DNA of 64,000 bases from Nonomuraea corallina. GTDB lineage: Bacteria; Actinomycetota; Actinomycetes; Streptosporangiales; Streptosporangiaceae. The stretch is from contig NZ_JAPNNL010000002.1 in NCBI RefSeq assembly GCF_027620315.1, positions 43,711 through 107,710 on the forward strand, read 5' to 3'. Below are positions 52,503 through 61,001 of this stretch, in pieces. Below the pieces are notes generated by a model that worked only from the letters and a program-made list of their open reading frames with translations, ran no database searches and was not told the origin of the DNA. Made by a program: the position numbers and the translations under genes. The first letter of the stretch is position 1, and each line of letters opens with the position of its first letter.

Positions 52503-53441
52503 TCAGGCAATCCGCTTCGCCGCCAGCCTCTCGGGCGACGGCCAGCGGACGTCGTGCACCCAGCCCAGCTTCTCGAACAGCCGGATGATGCCGGCGCTGA
52601 TGTCGATCTGGCCCTTCAGCACGCCGTGCCTGGCGCAGGTCGGGTCGGAGTGGTGCAGGTTGTGCCAGGATTCGCCGAAGGACGGGATGGCCAGCCACCA
52701 GACGTTGCGCGACTTGTCGCGGACCTCGAAGGCCTCGTCGCCGAACACGTGGCAGATCGAGTTGATCGACCAGGTGACGTGGTGCAGCAGGCCGATGCGG
52801 ACCAGCGAGCCCCAGAAGAACGCGGTCAGCGCGCCCTGCCAGGACCAGGTGACCAGGCCGCCGATGACCGCGGGCAGCAGGATCGAGGTGAGGGCCAGCG
52901 CCGGGAACCACTTGTGCAACTTCATCACGTCCGGGTCCTTGCACAGGTCCGGGGCGTACTTCTCGCGGTTGGTGCGCTCGGCGTCGAACAGCCAGCCCAT
53001 GTGGGCGTAGAGCAGGCCCTTGGACATCGACCTGAAGCCGGGGCCGAAGCGCCAGGGGGAGTGCGGGTCGCCCTCCTTGTCGGAGAACTTGTGGTGCTTG
53101 CGGTGGGTGGCCACCCAGTCGAGCACGGACATCTCCAGCGAGAGGCTGCCGGCGACACCAAGAGCGATCTTGAGCGGCCGCTTGGCCTTGAAGGAGCCGT
53201 GCGTGAAGTAGCGGTGCAGGCCGACGGTGACGCCGAGCCCGGAGACCACGTAGAAGACGGCCGCGATGACGATGTCGGTCCAGCCGAGCCCCCAGCCCCA
53301 GGCGAAGGGCACCGCGGCCGCGATCGCGACGAGGGGGAGCCCGACGACGAGGCCGAAGGTCACGAGTTCGGCTCTGGTGCGGGGCTCGGGTTCGAATTCG
53401 GGCTTCGGTCCTGGGGTTGATCGCTCGGCGAGAACGGTCAT
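52503..53441 (-). CDS. Acyl-CoA / fatty acid delta-9-type desaturase
   Basis: 312 residues, about four membrane helices. Di-iron histidine boxes: HRYFTH (76-81), HRKHH (113-117) and HNLHH (260-264), plus an extra HH in LLHHVTWSIN. This is the stearoyl-CoA desaturase type, inserting a double bond in membrane acyl chains with O2 and a ferredoxin or NADPH reductase. The reductase is not adjacent. Probably regulated by the downstream TetR through the 53493-53514 palindrome, in the way DesT/FasR-like regulators sense acyl-CoA. Confidence 0.93.
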   Translation of the reverse strand: MTVLAERSTPGPKPEFEPEPRTRAELVTFGLVVGLPLVAIAAAVPFAWGWGLGWTDIVIAAVFYVVSGLGVTVGLHRYFTHGSFKAKRPLKIALGVAGSLSLEMSVLDWVATHRKHHKFSDKEGDPHSPWRFGPGFRSMSKGLLYAHMGWLFDAERTNREKYAPDLCKDPDVMKLHKWFPALALTSILLPAVIGGLVTWSWQGALTAFFWGSLVRIGLLHHVTWSINSICHVFGDEAFEVRDKSRNVWWLAIPSFGESWHNLHHSDPTCARHGVLKGQIDISAGIIRLFEKLGWVHDVRWPSPERLAAKRIA

Positions 53442-53492
53442 GGGCTACCTCTCATGATGATCGGGGGAGGAATGTCCTCGGCTACGCCACCG

Positions 53493-53514
53493 TAACCTAC
53501 GCCTTCGTAAGTTA
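53493..53514. promoter_or_regulatory. Operator palindrome upstream of desaturase-TetR operon
   Basis: TAACCTACG (53493-53501), CCTT, CGTAAGTTA (53506-53514): 22-bp dyad with one mismatch, about 50 bp before the desaturase start. Fits a TetR-family site for unsaturated-lipid homeostasis. Confidence 0.7.
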
Positions 53515-53632
53515 GGAAGAGGGGCATGCCGCCGGGTTGGTCTCTGCCCGGGCACGCGGACGCTATTCGGGGAGCGCGTTCGGGCGCGGGGTCGGTATCG
53601 TAGGGATGTCAGCCGCGTTGCCGTCTGATCGA

Positions 53633-53704
53633 TCCCGGATCGTCTAATTGGCAGGACAAGTGGTTTTGGTCCACTTTGTAGGGGTTCGAGTCCTCTTCCG
53701 GGAG
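53633..53704 (+). tRNA. tRNA-Gln (anticodon TTG)
   Basis: 72-nt cloverleaf: acceptor TCCCGGA/TCCGGGA (53633-53639, 53697-53703), anticodon stem AGTGG/CCACT with loop TTTTGGT (53664-53670), anticodon TTG at 53666-53668, and T loop GTTCGAG. CCA is not encoded; the discriminator is G. tRNA-Gln next to glmU is the usual actinobacterial order. TATCGT at about 53596 could be its -10. Confidence 0.95.
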
Positions 53705-53747
53705 CTGTGCCGCCGATCCCCGATAGGGTCCGCTCACAGCGGGCAGG

Positions 53748-53753
53748 TATTCT
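53748..53753 (+). promoter_or_regulatory. -10 box of glmU-prs operon
   Basis: TATTCT about 75 nt before the glmU GTG; transcript start expected near 53760. This one has a true leader and a GGGAG ribosome binding site. Confidence 0.45.
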
Positions 53754-53828
53754 CACGGTGTCGGGGGGATGGCCGTGCGGTAGCCGCGCTTCGCCCCAGA
53801 TCAGCCGATCCACAGGGAGCCTGAGTCC

Positions 53829-55280
53829 GTGAGTGTGCCGCGCCCGGCAGCAGTCGTCGTCCTCGCCGCGGGCGAGGGCACCCGGATGAAGAGCCAGACC
53901 CCCAAGGTCCTGCACGAATTGTGCGGCCGGGCCCTGGTCGACCACATGCTCGCCGCGGCCCGCGACCTCGGCCCCGAGCGGCTCGTCGTCGTCATCGGCC
54001 ACGCGCTGGAGCGCGTCGGCGCCCACCTGGCCAGGACCAGCCCCGACGCCCGCGCCGTCGTCCAGCGCGAGCAGCGCGGCACCGGCCACGCCGTCCGCAC
54101 CGTCCTGGAGGAGGTCGGCGCGATCTCCGGCACGGTCCTCGTCACGTACGGGGACGTCCCGCTGCTGCGCACCGAGACCATGGCCGAGCTGCTGCGGCGG
54201 CACGAGTCCGACGGCAACGCGGTCACCGTGCTCACCGCCGAGGTCCCCGACCCGACCGGCTACGGCCGCATCGTGCGCGCCGCCGGCGGCGCCGTCATGG
54301 AGATCGTCGAGGAGAAGGACGCGAGCCCCGAGCAGCGCGCGATCAAGGAGATGAACTCCGGCATCTACGCCTTCGACGGCGACCTGCTGGCCGACGCCGT
54401 CAAGCGCGTCTCCACCGACAACGCGCAGGGCGAGGAGTACCTCACCGACGTGCTGTCCATCCTGCGCGCCGACGGCCACCGCGTCGGCGCCCACGTCGCC
54501 GCCGACCACAACGAGGTCGAGGGCGTCAACGACCGCGTCCAGCTCGCCTTCGCCCGCCAGGTGCTCAACCGGCGGCTGCTGGAGCGCCACATGCGCGCCG
54601 GCGTCACCGTCGTCGACCCCGCCACGACCTGGGTCGACGTGGACGTCGTGATCGAGGCCGACGCCGTCGTCCACCCGGGCACCCAGCTCCACGGCCGCAC
54701 CGTCATCGAGACCGGCGCCGAGGTCGGCCCCGCGACCACGCTGACCGACACCCGGGTCGGCCCCGGCGCCGTCGTCCGCAACACCGTCGCCGACCAGGCC
54801 GAGATCGGCCCGGAGGCAAGCGTGGGCCCCTACTGCTACCTGCGCCCCGGCACCGTGCTCGGCCGGGGGGCCAAGGCCGGCACCTTCGTCGAGATGAAGA
54901 ACACCACGGTCGGCGAGGGCTCCAAGGTGCCCCACCTGACCTACGCCGGCGACGCCGACATCGGCGCCGGCGCCAACATCGGCGCCGCCGTGGTCTTCGT
55001 CAACTACGACGGCGTCGAGAAGAACCGCACCACCGTCGGCGACGGCGCCTTCGTGGGCTGCGACACCATGCTCATCGCCCCGGTGACGATCGGCGACGGC
55101 GCCTACACGGCGGCCGGCTCCGTCATCGACGGCGATGTGCCCCCCGGCGCGATCGGGGTGGCCAGAGCGCGACAGCGCAACATCGAGAAATGGGTCTTGC
55201 GCAGGCGCGCGGGCACGAAATCGGCCGCCGCCGCCGAGCGGGCGCTGGCCGAGAGGCAACAGCAGGAGAATGGCTCATGA
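53829..55280 (+). CDS. glmU: Bifunctional GlcNAc-1-P uridylyltransferase / GlcN-1-P acetyltransferase
   Basis: 483 residues. Makes UDP-GlcNAc for peptidoglycan. N-terminal uridylyltransferase with VVLAAGEGTRMKS...PKVLHELCG (9-33) and YGDVPLL. C-terminal left-handed beta-helix acetyltransferase with hexapeptide repeats, YCYLRPGTVLGRGAKAGTFVEMKN and the catalytic GDGAYTAAGSVI region. A short Ala/Arg tail follows. Stop overlaps prs (ATGA). Confidence 0.97.
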   Translation: MSVPRPAAVVVLAAGEGTRMKSQTPKVLHELCGRALVDHMLAAARDLGPERLVVVIGHALERVGAHLARTSPDARAVVQREQRGTGHAVRTVLEEVGAISGTVLVTYGDVPLLRTETMAELLRRHESDGNAVTVLTAEVPDPTGYGRIVRAAGGAVMEIVEEKDASPEQRAIKEMNSGIYAFDGDLLADAVKRVSTDNAQGEEYLTDVLSILRADGHRVGAHVAADHNEVEGVNDRVQLAFARQVLNRRLLERHMRAGVTVVDPATTWVDVDVVIEADAVVHPGTQLHGRTVIETGAEVGPATTLTDTRVGPGAVVRNTVADQAEIGPEASVGPYCYLRPGTVLGRGAKAGTFVEMKNTTVGEGSKVPHLTYAGDADIGAGANIGAAVVFVNYDGVEKNRTTVGDGAFVGCDTMLIAPVTIGDGAYTAAGSVIDGDVPPGAIGVARARQRNIEKWVLRRRAGTKSAAAAERALAERQQQENGS

Positions 55281-56254
55281 CCAGCATCAAACAACCCGGC
55301 GAGAAGAACCTCATGCTCTTCTCCGGCCGGGCACATCCGGCGCTGGCCGAGGAGATCGCCGAGCACGTCGGCGTCTCCCTCACCCCCACCAAACTGACCG
55401 ACTTCGCCAACGGCGAGATCTACGCCCGCTACCTCGAATCCGTACGAGGCTGCGACGCGTTCGTGATCCAGGCTCACACCGAGCCGATCAACCAGTGGAT
55501 CATGGAGCAGCTCATCATGGTCGACGCGCTCAAGCGGGCCTCCGCCAAGCGCATCACCGTGGTCATGCCGTTCTTCGGCTACGCCAGGCAGGACAAGAAG
55601 GGCCGGGGGCGTGAGCCCATCACCGCCCGGCTGATGACCGACCTGTTCAAGACGGCGGGCGCCGACCGGCTGATGTCGATCGACCTGCACACCTCGCAGA
55701 TCCAGGGCTTCTTCGACGGCCCGGTCGACCACCTCTTCGCCATGCCGGTGCTGGAGAGCCACCTGAAGAACCGGCTCGACCTGGCCAGCACCACCGTGGT
55801 CTCGCCCGACACCGGCCGGGTGCGGCTCTCGGAGCGGTGGGCCGACACGCTCGGCACCCCGCTGGCCTTCATCCACAAGCGCCGCGACCTCGACGTGGCC
55901 AACTCGGTGAAGGTCAACGAGGTCGTCGGCAAGGTGCGCGGCCGCACCTGCGTGCTGATCGACGACATGATCGACACCGCCGGCACCATCTGCAAGGCCG
56001 CCGACGCCCTCTACGAGCAGGGCGCCACCAACGTGATCGTCGCGGCGACCCACGCGGTCTTCTCCGACCCCGCGGTCGACCGGCTGAAGAACTCCCGCAT
56101 CTCCGAGGTCATCGTCACCAACACGCTCCCGCTGCCGCAGGAGAAGCTGTTCGACAAGCTGACCGTCCTGTCGATCGCGCCGCTCATCGCCCGCGCCATC
56201 ACGGAGATCTTCACCGACGGCTCGGTCACGAGCCTGTTCGAGGGCGACACCTGA
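55277..56254 (+). CDS. prs: Ribose-phosphate pyrophosphokinase
   Basis: 325 residues. Makes PRPP from ribose 5-phosphate and ATP for nucleotide, His and Trp synthesis and, in actinobacteria, for decaprenyl-phospho-arabinose type precursors. Motifs: LMLFSGRAHPALAEEIAE, FGYARQDKKGRGREPITARL (ATP flexible loop) and PRPP-binding VLIDDMIDTAGTICKAAD. Coupled to glmU. A small CGGGC-GAA-GCCCG hairpin (56255-56267) follows the stop. Confidence 0.97.
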   Translation: MTSIKQPGEKNLMLFSGRAHPALAEEIAEHVGVSLTPTKLTDFANGEIYARYLESVRGCDAFVIQAHTEPINQWIMEQLIMVDALKRASAKRITVVMPFFGYARQDKKGRGREPITARLMTDLFKTAGADRLMSIDLHTSQIQGFFDGPVDHLFAMPVLESHLKNRLDLASTTVVSPDTGRVRLSERWADTLGTPLAFIHKRRDLDVANSVKVNEVVGKVRGRTCVLIDDMIDTAGTICKAADALYEQGATNVIVAATHAVFSDPAVDRLKNSRISEVIVTNTLPLPQEKLFDKLTVLSIAPLIARAITEIFTDGSVTSLFEGDT

Positions 56255-56343
56255 CGGGCGAAGCCCGGCAGATGAAGCCGATCCGCAGCTGAGCGAGGAC
56301 CTCGTCAAGATCTTCCGGGCGAAGTCCGGTGGAACAACGCTGC

Positions 56344-56433
56344 TAGACTGAGCAAGTTGCGCTCGTAACGCCTTCCGCTAGGGCGGGTGAGGGGGAGCGC
56401 AGTAATCCGATCTCTGCATCCCTAGGAGATGTC
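56344..56433 (+). promoter_or_regulatory. rplY promoter and structured leader
   Basis: -10 box TAGACT at 56344-56349, then a leader of about 75 nt. It can fold as an outer stem TGCGCTC/GAGCGCA (56358-56364 with 56395-56401) and an inner CGCC/GGCG stem (56369-56372 with 56382-56385), followed by the AGGAG ribosome binding site. L25 binds structured 5S rRNA, so leader-mediated autoregulation is conceivable. Confidence 0.5.
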
Positions 56434-57060
56434 ATGTCCGAAGTCCGCATCGCCGCCGAGCCGCGCACCACGTTCGGCAAGGGCGCCGCTCGCAAGATCC
56501 GTCGCGCCGCCAAGGTGCCCGCCGTCCTCTACGGCCACGGCATCGACCCCAAGCACCTCACGCTGCCCGGTCACGAGGTCCTCCTCGCGCTGCGCACCCC
56601 CAACGTGCTGATCCGCCTGAAGGGCGACGGCGTGGACGAGCTGGCGCTGCCCAAGGGCGTCCAGCGCGACCCGATCAAGGGCTTCGTCGAGCACGTCGAC
56701 CTGCTCCTGGTCAAGCGCGGCGAGAAGGTCACGGTCGAGATCCCGGTCACCACGGTCGGCGACGTCAACTCCGAGGGCCTGCTCGACCAGCAGCTGACCA
56801 CGCTGTCGGTGGAGGCCGAGGCCACCCACATCCCGACCGGCGTCGAGGTCGACGTCGAGGGCCTGGAGGTCGGCTCCTCCATCACCGCCGGTGAGATCGC
56901 CCTGCCCAAGGGCACCACCCTGGCCGCCGACCCGGAGGCCGTGGTCATCCAGGTGATCGCCAAGCCGACCGAGGAGCCCACCGCCGAGGAGGAGGAAGCC
57001 GCCGCCGAGGGCGAGGCCCCCGCCGCCGAGGGCGAGAGCGCCGAGACCCCCGCCGAGTGA
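56434..57060 (+). CDS. rplY: 50S ribosomal protein L25 / general stress protein Ctc
   Basis: 208 residues. N-terminal L25 domain (1-95; EPRTTFGKGAARKIRRAAKVPAVLYGHG) binds 5S rRNA. The TL5/Ctc C-terminal beta domain (100-185) follows. The tail is a long acidic stretch (EEPTAEEEEAAAEGEAPAAEGE), common in actinobacterial Ctc. AGGAG lies upstream of ATG 56434. Confidence 0.96.
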   Translation: MSEVRIAAEPRTTFGKGAARKIRRAAKVPAVLYGHGIDPKHLTLPGHEVLLALRTPNVLIRLKGDGVDELALPKGVQRDPIKGFVEHVDLLLVKRGEKVTVEIPVTTVGDVNSEGLLDQQLTTLSVEAEATHIPTGVEVDVEGLEVGSSITAGEIALPKGTTLAADPEAVVIQVIAKPTEEPTAEEEEAAAEGEAPAAEGESAETPAE

Positions 57061-57068
57061 CGTCCGGC

Positions 57069-57101
57069 GACAGGGCGGCCGGCGTCGCCGGCCGCCCTGT
57101 C
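57069..57101 (+). terminator. Strong hairpin between rplY and pth
   Basis: A 16-bp perfect inverted repeat, GACAGGGCGGCCGGCG and its complement, around a one-base centre (effective stem about 14 bp). It starts 9 nt after the rplY stop and ends 6 nt before the pth ribosome binding site. Probable terminator or attenuator; no T-run. Confidence 0.75.
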
Positions 57102-57117
57102 CCGCTTGGAGGAACGC

Positions 57118-57702
57118 ATGGACCGCTGGCTGATCGTCGGGCTCGGCAACCCCGGTCCCGGCTACGCGGGCAACCGGCACAACGCGGGCTTCATGGTGCT
57201 CGACGAACTGGCCGCCCGGGCGGGCGCGCGGTTCAAGGCGCACAAGAGCCGCGCCGAGGTGCTGGAGACGCGGGCCGCCGTCCTGGCCAAGCCGCTGACC
57301 TTCATGAACCTGTCCGGCGGGCCGGTCAAGGCGCTGGCCGACTTCTACAAGATCGGGCCTGACCGGATCGTCGTCGTGCACGACGAACTCGACGTCCCGT
57401 ACGGCGCGCTCCGCGCCAAGCTGGGCGGGGGCGACAACGGCCACAACGGGCTCAGGTCGATCACCAAGAGCCTCGGCACCCGCGACTACCTGCGGGTCCG
57501 ATTCGGCATCGGGCGCCCGCCCGGCCGCATGGACCCCGCCGCCTATGTCCTGAAGGACTTCGCCACGGCCGAGCGCAAGGACCTGCCCTTCCTCGTCGAC
57601 CGGGCGGCCGACGTGGCCGAGTCGCTGATGGAACGCGGCCTCGAAGCCACGCAAAACGACTTCCATCGGGCGGATCTCAAAATTTCCGGCCCTCCTCGCT
57701 GA
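57118..57702 (+). CDS. pth: Peptidyl-tRNA hydrolase
   Basis: 194 residues from ATG 57118, with GGAGG 5 nt upstream. Frees tRNA from stalled peptides. Catalytic pattern: [21 protein letters not shown] with the catalytic His, FMNLSGGPV with Asn, and HDELDVPYG with Asp, then [12 protein letters not shown]. An in-frame ATG is absent upstream; GTG 57106 lies in the ribosome binding site. Confidence 0.96.
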   Translation: MDRWLIVGLGNPGPGYAGNRHNAGFMVLDELAARAGARFKAHKSRAEVLETRAAVLAKPLTFMNLSGGPVKALADFYKIGPDRIVVVHDELDVPYGALRAKLGGGDNGHNGLRSITKSLGTRDYLRVRFGIGRPPGRMDPAAYVLKDFATAERKDLPFLVDRAADVAESLMERGLEATQNDFHRADLKISGPPR

Positions 57703-57793
57703 TCGCCGCATAGGGACGTTCACCGGCTGTCGGCACGCACCCACCGCTACGCTCTGGTGACTGTCTGTTGATGTCGGTCACCTGGAGGCGCTC

Positions 57794-59263
57794 GTGCGAG
57801 AGGGACCTCGCGGCGAGGGACAGCTGACCGTCGCCGGAGCCGGCACCCCCGCCGCCTGGCGGACCGGCCCCCGCGTGCCCCCCTGGGTGCGCGCCTGCCA
57901 ACTGCGCGCCCTGGCCGCCGACCTGCTCGCCGGGGCTCTGGCCGCGACCGCCGCCTTCTGCTTCCGGTTCGGCGACGTCACCGCCTACGCGCTGCCGTAC
58001 CTGCTGCTGAGCGCGGTGCTGCCCGGGGTCTGGGTGGGCTCGGTCGCGCTCAACCGGGCGTACGAGCCGCGCATGATCGGCGTCGGCTCGGAGGAGTTCC
58101 GCACGGTCGTCCGGTGCGGCGTCGGGCTCACCGCCGCCCTGGCCGTCGGCTCGTACCTCACCAAGGCCGACGTCGCCCGCGGTTACGTGGTGCTCGCGCT
58201 GCCCCTGGTCACGCTGCTGACGCTGGTGTTCCGGTACGCGCTGCGCCGCCGGCTGTACCGGCGCAGGGCCCGCGGGGCGTGCATGCGGCGGGTGGTGGCC
58301 GTGGGCCACGGGCCGTCGATCGACGAGCTGGTGCGGCTGTTCCGGTTCGAGCGCTACCACGGGCTGGACGTCGTGGCGGCCTGCCTGCCCGACGGCGCCT
58401 CGCCGGACGACGTGGCGGAGGTGCCCGTGGCCGGCCACTTCAGCGACGTGCCGCTGGTCGTCGACCAGGTGGGGGCCGACACCGTGGCCGTGCTCGCCTG
58501 CCCCGAGATGGACGGCACGGCGCTGCGCCGGCTGGCCTGGCGGCTGGAGGCCACCCACACCGAGCTGGTGGTCGCCCCCGCGCTGATGGAGGTGGCCGGG
58601 CCGCGCACCACCATCAGGCCCGCCGCCGGGCTGCCGCTGCTGCACGTCGAGCACCCCGAGATGGCCGGCGCCAGGCAGCTCGTCAAGAACGTGTTCGACC
58701 GCCTGGTCGCCGCCTCGTTGCTGGTGCTGCTCGCGCCCGTGATGGCCGGGCTGGCGATCGCGGTGCGCGCGACCAGCCCGGGGCCCGCGCTGTTCCGTCA
58801 GACGAGGGTCGGGCGCGACGGCGGCCTCTTCACGATCCTGAAGTTCCGCACCATGCGGCGCGGCTCCGAGCGGCAGAAGCTCACGCTGGTGAGCGACGGC
58901 GACGGCCCGCTGTTCAAGCTGCGCAACGACCCGCGGGTGACCCCGCTCGGCGCCTACCTGCGCCGCTACTCCCTCGACGAGCTGCCCCAGCTCATCAACG
59001 TGCTGTGCGGTCACATGTCGCTGGTGGGGCCCCGGCCGCCGCTGCCCGAGGAGGTCGCCCGCTACGGTGACGACGTGCGCAGGCGGCTGCTCGTCCGGCC
59101 GGGGCTCACCGGGCTCTGGCAAGTCAGCGGCCGGTCCGATCTGTCGTGGGAGGAATCCGTCCGGCTCGATCTTCGTTACGTGGAGAACTGGTCGCTCATG
59201 CTGGACCTGCAGATCCTGTGGAAGACTTGGTCGGCCGTCGCACGTGGGCAAGGAGCATATTGA
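57794..59263 (+). CDS. Polyprenyl-phosphate sugar-1-phosphate transferase (initiating glycosyltransferase)
   Basis: 489 residues. N-terminal half has about four to five membrane helices and a nucleotide-binding-like CoA-binding_3 domain. C-terminal half is the bacterial sugar transferase domain: KNVFDRLVAASLLVLLAPVM, GPALFRQTRVGRDGGLFTILKFRTM, SLDELPQLINVLCGHMSLVGPRPPLP and GLTGLWQVSGRS. It loads the first sugar phosphate onto undecaprenyl phosphate, starting an exopolysaccharide or capsule repeat unit. GTG 57794 with GGAGG upstream. Overlaps the next gene by one base. Confidence 0.94.
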   Translation: MREGPRGEGQLTVAGAGTPAAWRTGPRVPPWVRACQLRALAADLLAGALAATAAFCFRFGDVTAYALPYLLLSAVLPGVWVGSVALNRAYEPRMIGVGSEEFRTVVRCGVGLTAALAVGSYLTKADVARGYVVLALPLVTLLTLVFRYALRRRLYRRRARGACMRRVVAVGHGPSIDELVRLFRFERYHGLDVVAACLPDGASPDDVAEVPVAGHFSDVPLVVDQVGADTVAVLACPEMDGTALRRLAWRLEATHTELVVAPALMEVAGPRTTIRPAAGLPLLHVEHPEMAGARQLVKNVFDRLVAASLLVLLAPVMAGLAIAVRATSPGPALFRQTRVGRDGGLFTILKFRTMRRGSERQKLTLVSDGDGPLFKLRNDPRVTPLGAYLRRYSLDELPQLINVLCGHMSLVGPRPPLPEEVARYGDDVRRRLLVRPGLTGLWQVSGRSDLSWEESVRLDLRYVENWSLMLDLQILWKTWSAVARGQGAY

Positions 59264-60066
59264 TGACGAACCGCGACGACCACGCCGTCGCAGCCGACCT
59301 GGCGACCGAGGCGGGAGCGCTGCTCCTCGGGGTCCGTGAGCGTGAGGGATTCGGCGACGCCGGCGCACTGCGCGCCAAGGGCGACCGCGCCTCGCACGAG
59401 TTCCTGATGGAGGCGCTGGCCCGGGTCCGGCCGGACGACTGCGTACTGTCCGAGGAGGCCACCCGCGAGGAGCGGCTCGATCCGCGCAGGCTACGCGCCG
59501 ACCGGGTGTGGATCGTCGACCCGCTCGACGGCACCCGCGAGTTCTCCGAGGAGGGCCGCTCCGACTGGGCCGTGCACGTCGCCCTCTGGGAGCGCGACGG
59601 GAAGCGCGACGGGAAGCGCGACGGCGAGGAGGGCGGCCGGCTGACCGCCGGCGCGGTGGCCCTGCCCGCGCAGGGGCGCACGCTCACCACGGCCGAGCCG
59701 CCCAAGCTGCCCGCCGTCCCCCAGGGCCGCTTCCGCATCGCGGTGAGTCGCACCCGCCCGCCGGAGTTCGTGCAGCGGCTCGCCGAGCTCGTCGGCGCGG
59801 ATCTGGTGCCCATCGGCTCGGCGGGCGCGAAGATCTCCGCCGTGCTCACCGGGGAGGCCGAGGCCTACGTGCACGCCGGCGGCCAGTACGAGTGGGACTC
59901 CGCCGCGCCGGTGGCCGTCGCGCTCGCCGCCGGGGCGCACGCCAGCCGCATCGACGGCTCGCCGCCCGCCTACAACCAAGCCGACCCCTCACTACCCGAT
60001 ATCCTGGTTTCCCTACCCGACTTGGCAAGATCCCTGCTCGACGGGATCCGGGACCTGCACCGCTGA
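59263..60066 (+). CDS. cysQ: 3'(2'),5'-bisphosphate nucleotidase (CysQ-type)
   Basis: 267 residues. IMPase fold with complete active site: LSEEA (63-67), WIVDPLDGTREF (83-94) and late QYEWDSAAP. CysQ hydrolyses PAP, the by-product of PAPS-dependent sulfotransferases, as well as PAPS. A short loop has a 12-bp tandem repeat (GKRDGKRDGEEG, about 107-118). AAGGAG upstream; ATG overlaps the previous stop (TGATG). Next to cysDN and a sulfotransferase, which fits PAP removal. Confidence 0.88.
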   Translation: MTNRDDHAVAADLATEAGALLLGVREREGFGDAGALRAKGDRASHEFLMEALARVRPDDCVLSEEATREERLDPRRLRADRVWIVDPLDGTREFSEEGRSDWAVHVALWERDGKRDGKRDGEEGGRLTAGAVALPAQGRTLTTAEPPKLPAVPQGRFRIAVSRTRPPEFVQRLAELVGADLVPIGSAGAKISAVLTGEAEAYVHAGGQYEWDSAAPVAVALAAGAHASRIDGSPPAYNQADPSLPDILVSLPDLARSLLDGIRDLHR

Positions 60067-60086
60067 ACCGCCGGAGGAACACCCTC

Positions 60087-61001
60087 ATGCTCCAGCGCGA
60101 CTACACCACGTCGCAGCTCGACGTACTCGAGGCCGAGGCCATCCACATCATGCGTGAGGTGGCGGCCGAATTCGAGCGACCCTGTCTGCTGTTCTCCGGC
60201 GGTAAGGACTCGATCGTCATGCTCCGCATCGCGGAGAAGGCGTTCTGGCCGGCCCCCATCCCGTTCCCGCTGATGCACGTCGACACCGGGCACAACTTCG
60301 AGGAGGTGATCGAGTTCCGCGACCGGAGGGTCGCCGAGCTCGGCGCCCGCCTCGTGGTGGCCAGCGTGCAGGACGCGATCGACGCCGGGCGGGTGACGGA
60401 GGAGACCGGCAGGCGGGCCTCCCGCAACCGGCTCCAGACCGTCCCGCTGCTCGACGCCATCGAGGAGCACGAGTTCGACGCCGTCTTCGGCGGCGCCCGG
60501 CGGGACGAGGAGAAGGCCAGGGCCAAGGAGCGGGTGTTCTCCTTCCGCGACGACTTCGGCCAGTGGGACCCGAAGAACCAGCGGCCCGAGCTGTGGAACC
60601 TCTACAACGCCAGGATCCGCAAGGGCGAGCACATCCGGGTCTTCCCGCTGTCCAACTGGACCGAGCTCGACGTCTGGGACTACATCCGGCGCGAGGGCAT
60701 CGAGATTCCCTCGATCTACTTCGCCCACACGCGCAAGGTCTTCGAACGCGACGGCATGCTGCTGCCCGACACCGACGTGGTCCAGCGCGGCGAGGACGAG
60801 CCGCTGTTCGAGACCGTGGTGCGCTACCGCACCGTGGGCGACATGACCTGCACGGGCGCCGTCCAGTCCAAGGCCGCCACGGTCGAGGAGATCATCGAGG
60901 AGATCGCGGTCACCCGGATCACCGAGCGCGGGGCCACCAGGGCCGACGACCGCGCCTCGGAGGCCGCGATGGAAGACCGCAAGCGAGAGGGCTACTTCTG
61001 A
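60087..61001 (+). CDS. cysD: Sulfate adenylyltransferase subunit 2
   Basis: 304 residues. PP-loop LLFSGGKDSIVMLRI (34-48), MHVDTGHNFEEVIEFRD, and GGARRDEEKARAKERVFSFRD as in CysD. With CysN it makes APS from sulfate and ATP. ATG 60087, GGAGGAAC upstream; one-base overlap with cysN. Confidence 0.97.
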   Translation: MLQRDYTTSQLDVLEAEAIHIMREVAAEFERPCLLFSGGKDSIVMLRIAEKAFWPAPIPFPLMHVDTGHNFEEVIEFRDRRVAELGARLVVASVQDAIDAGRVTEETGRRASRNRLQTVPLLDAIEEHEFDAVFGGARRDEEKARAKERVFSFRDDFGQWDPKNQRPELWNLYNARIRKGEHIRVFPLSNWTELDVWDYIRREGIEIPSIYFAHTRKVFERDGMLLPDTDVVQRGEDEPLFETVVRYRTVGDMTCTGAVQSKAATVEEIIEEIAVTRITERGATRADDRASEAAMEDRKREGYF

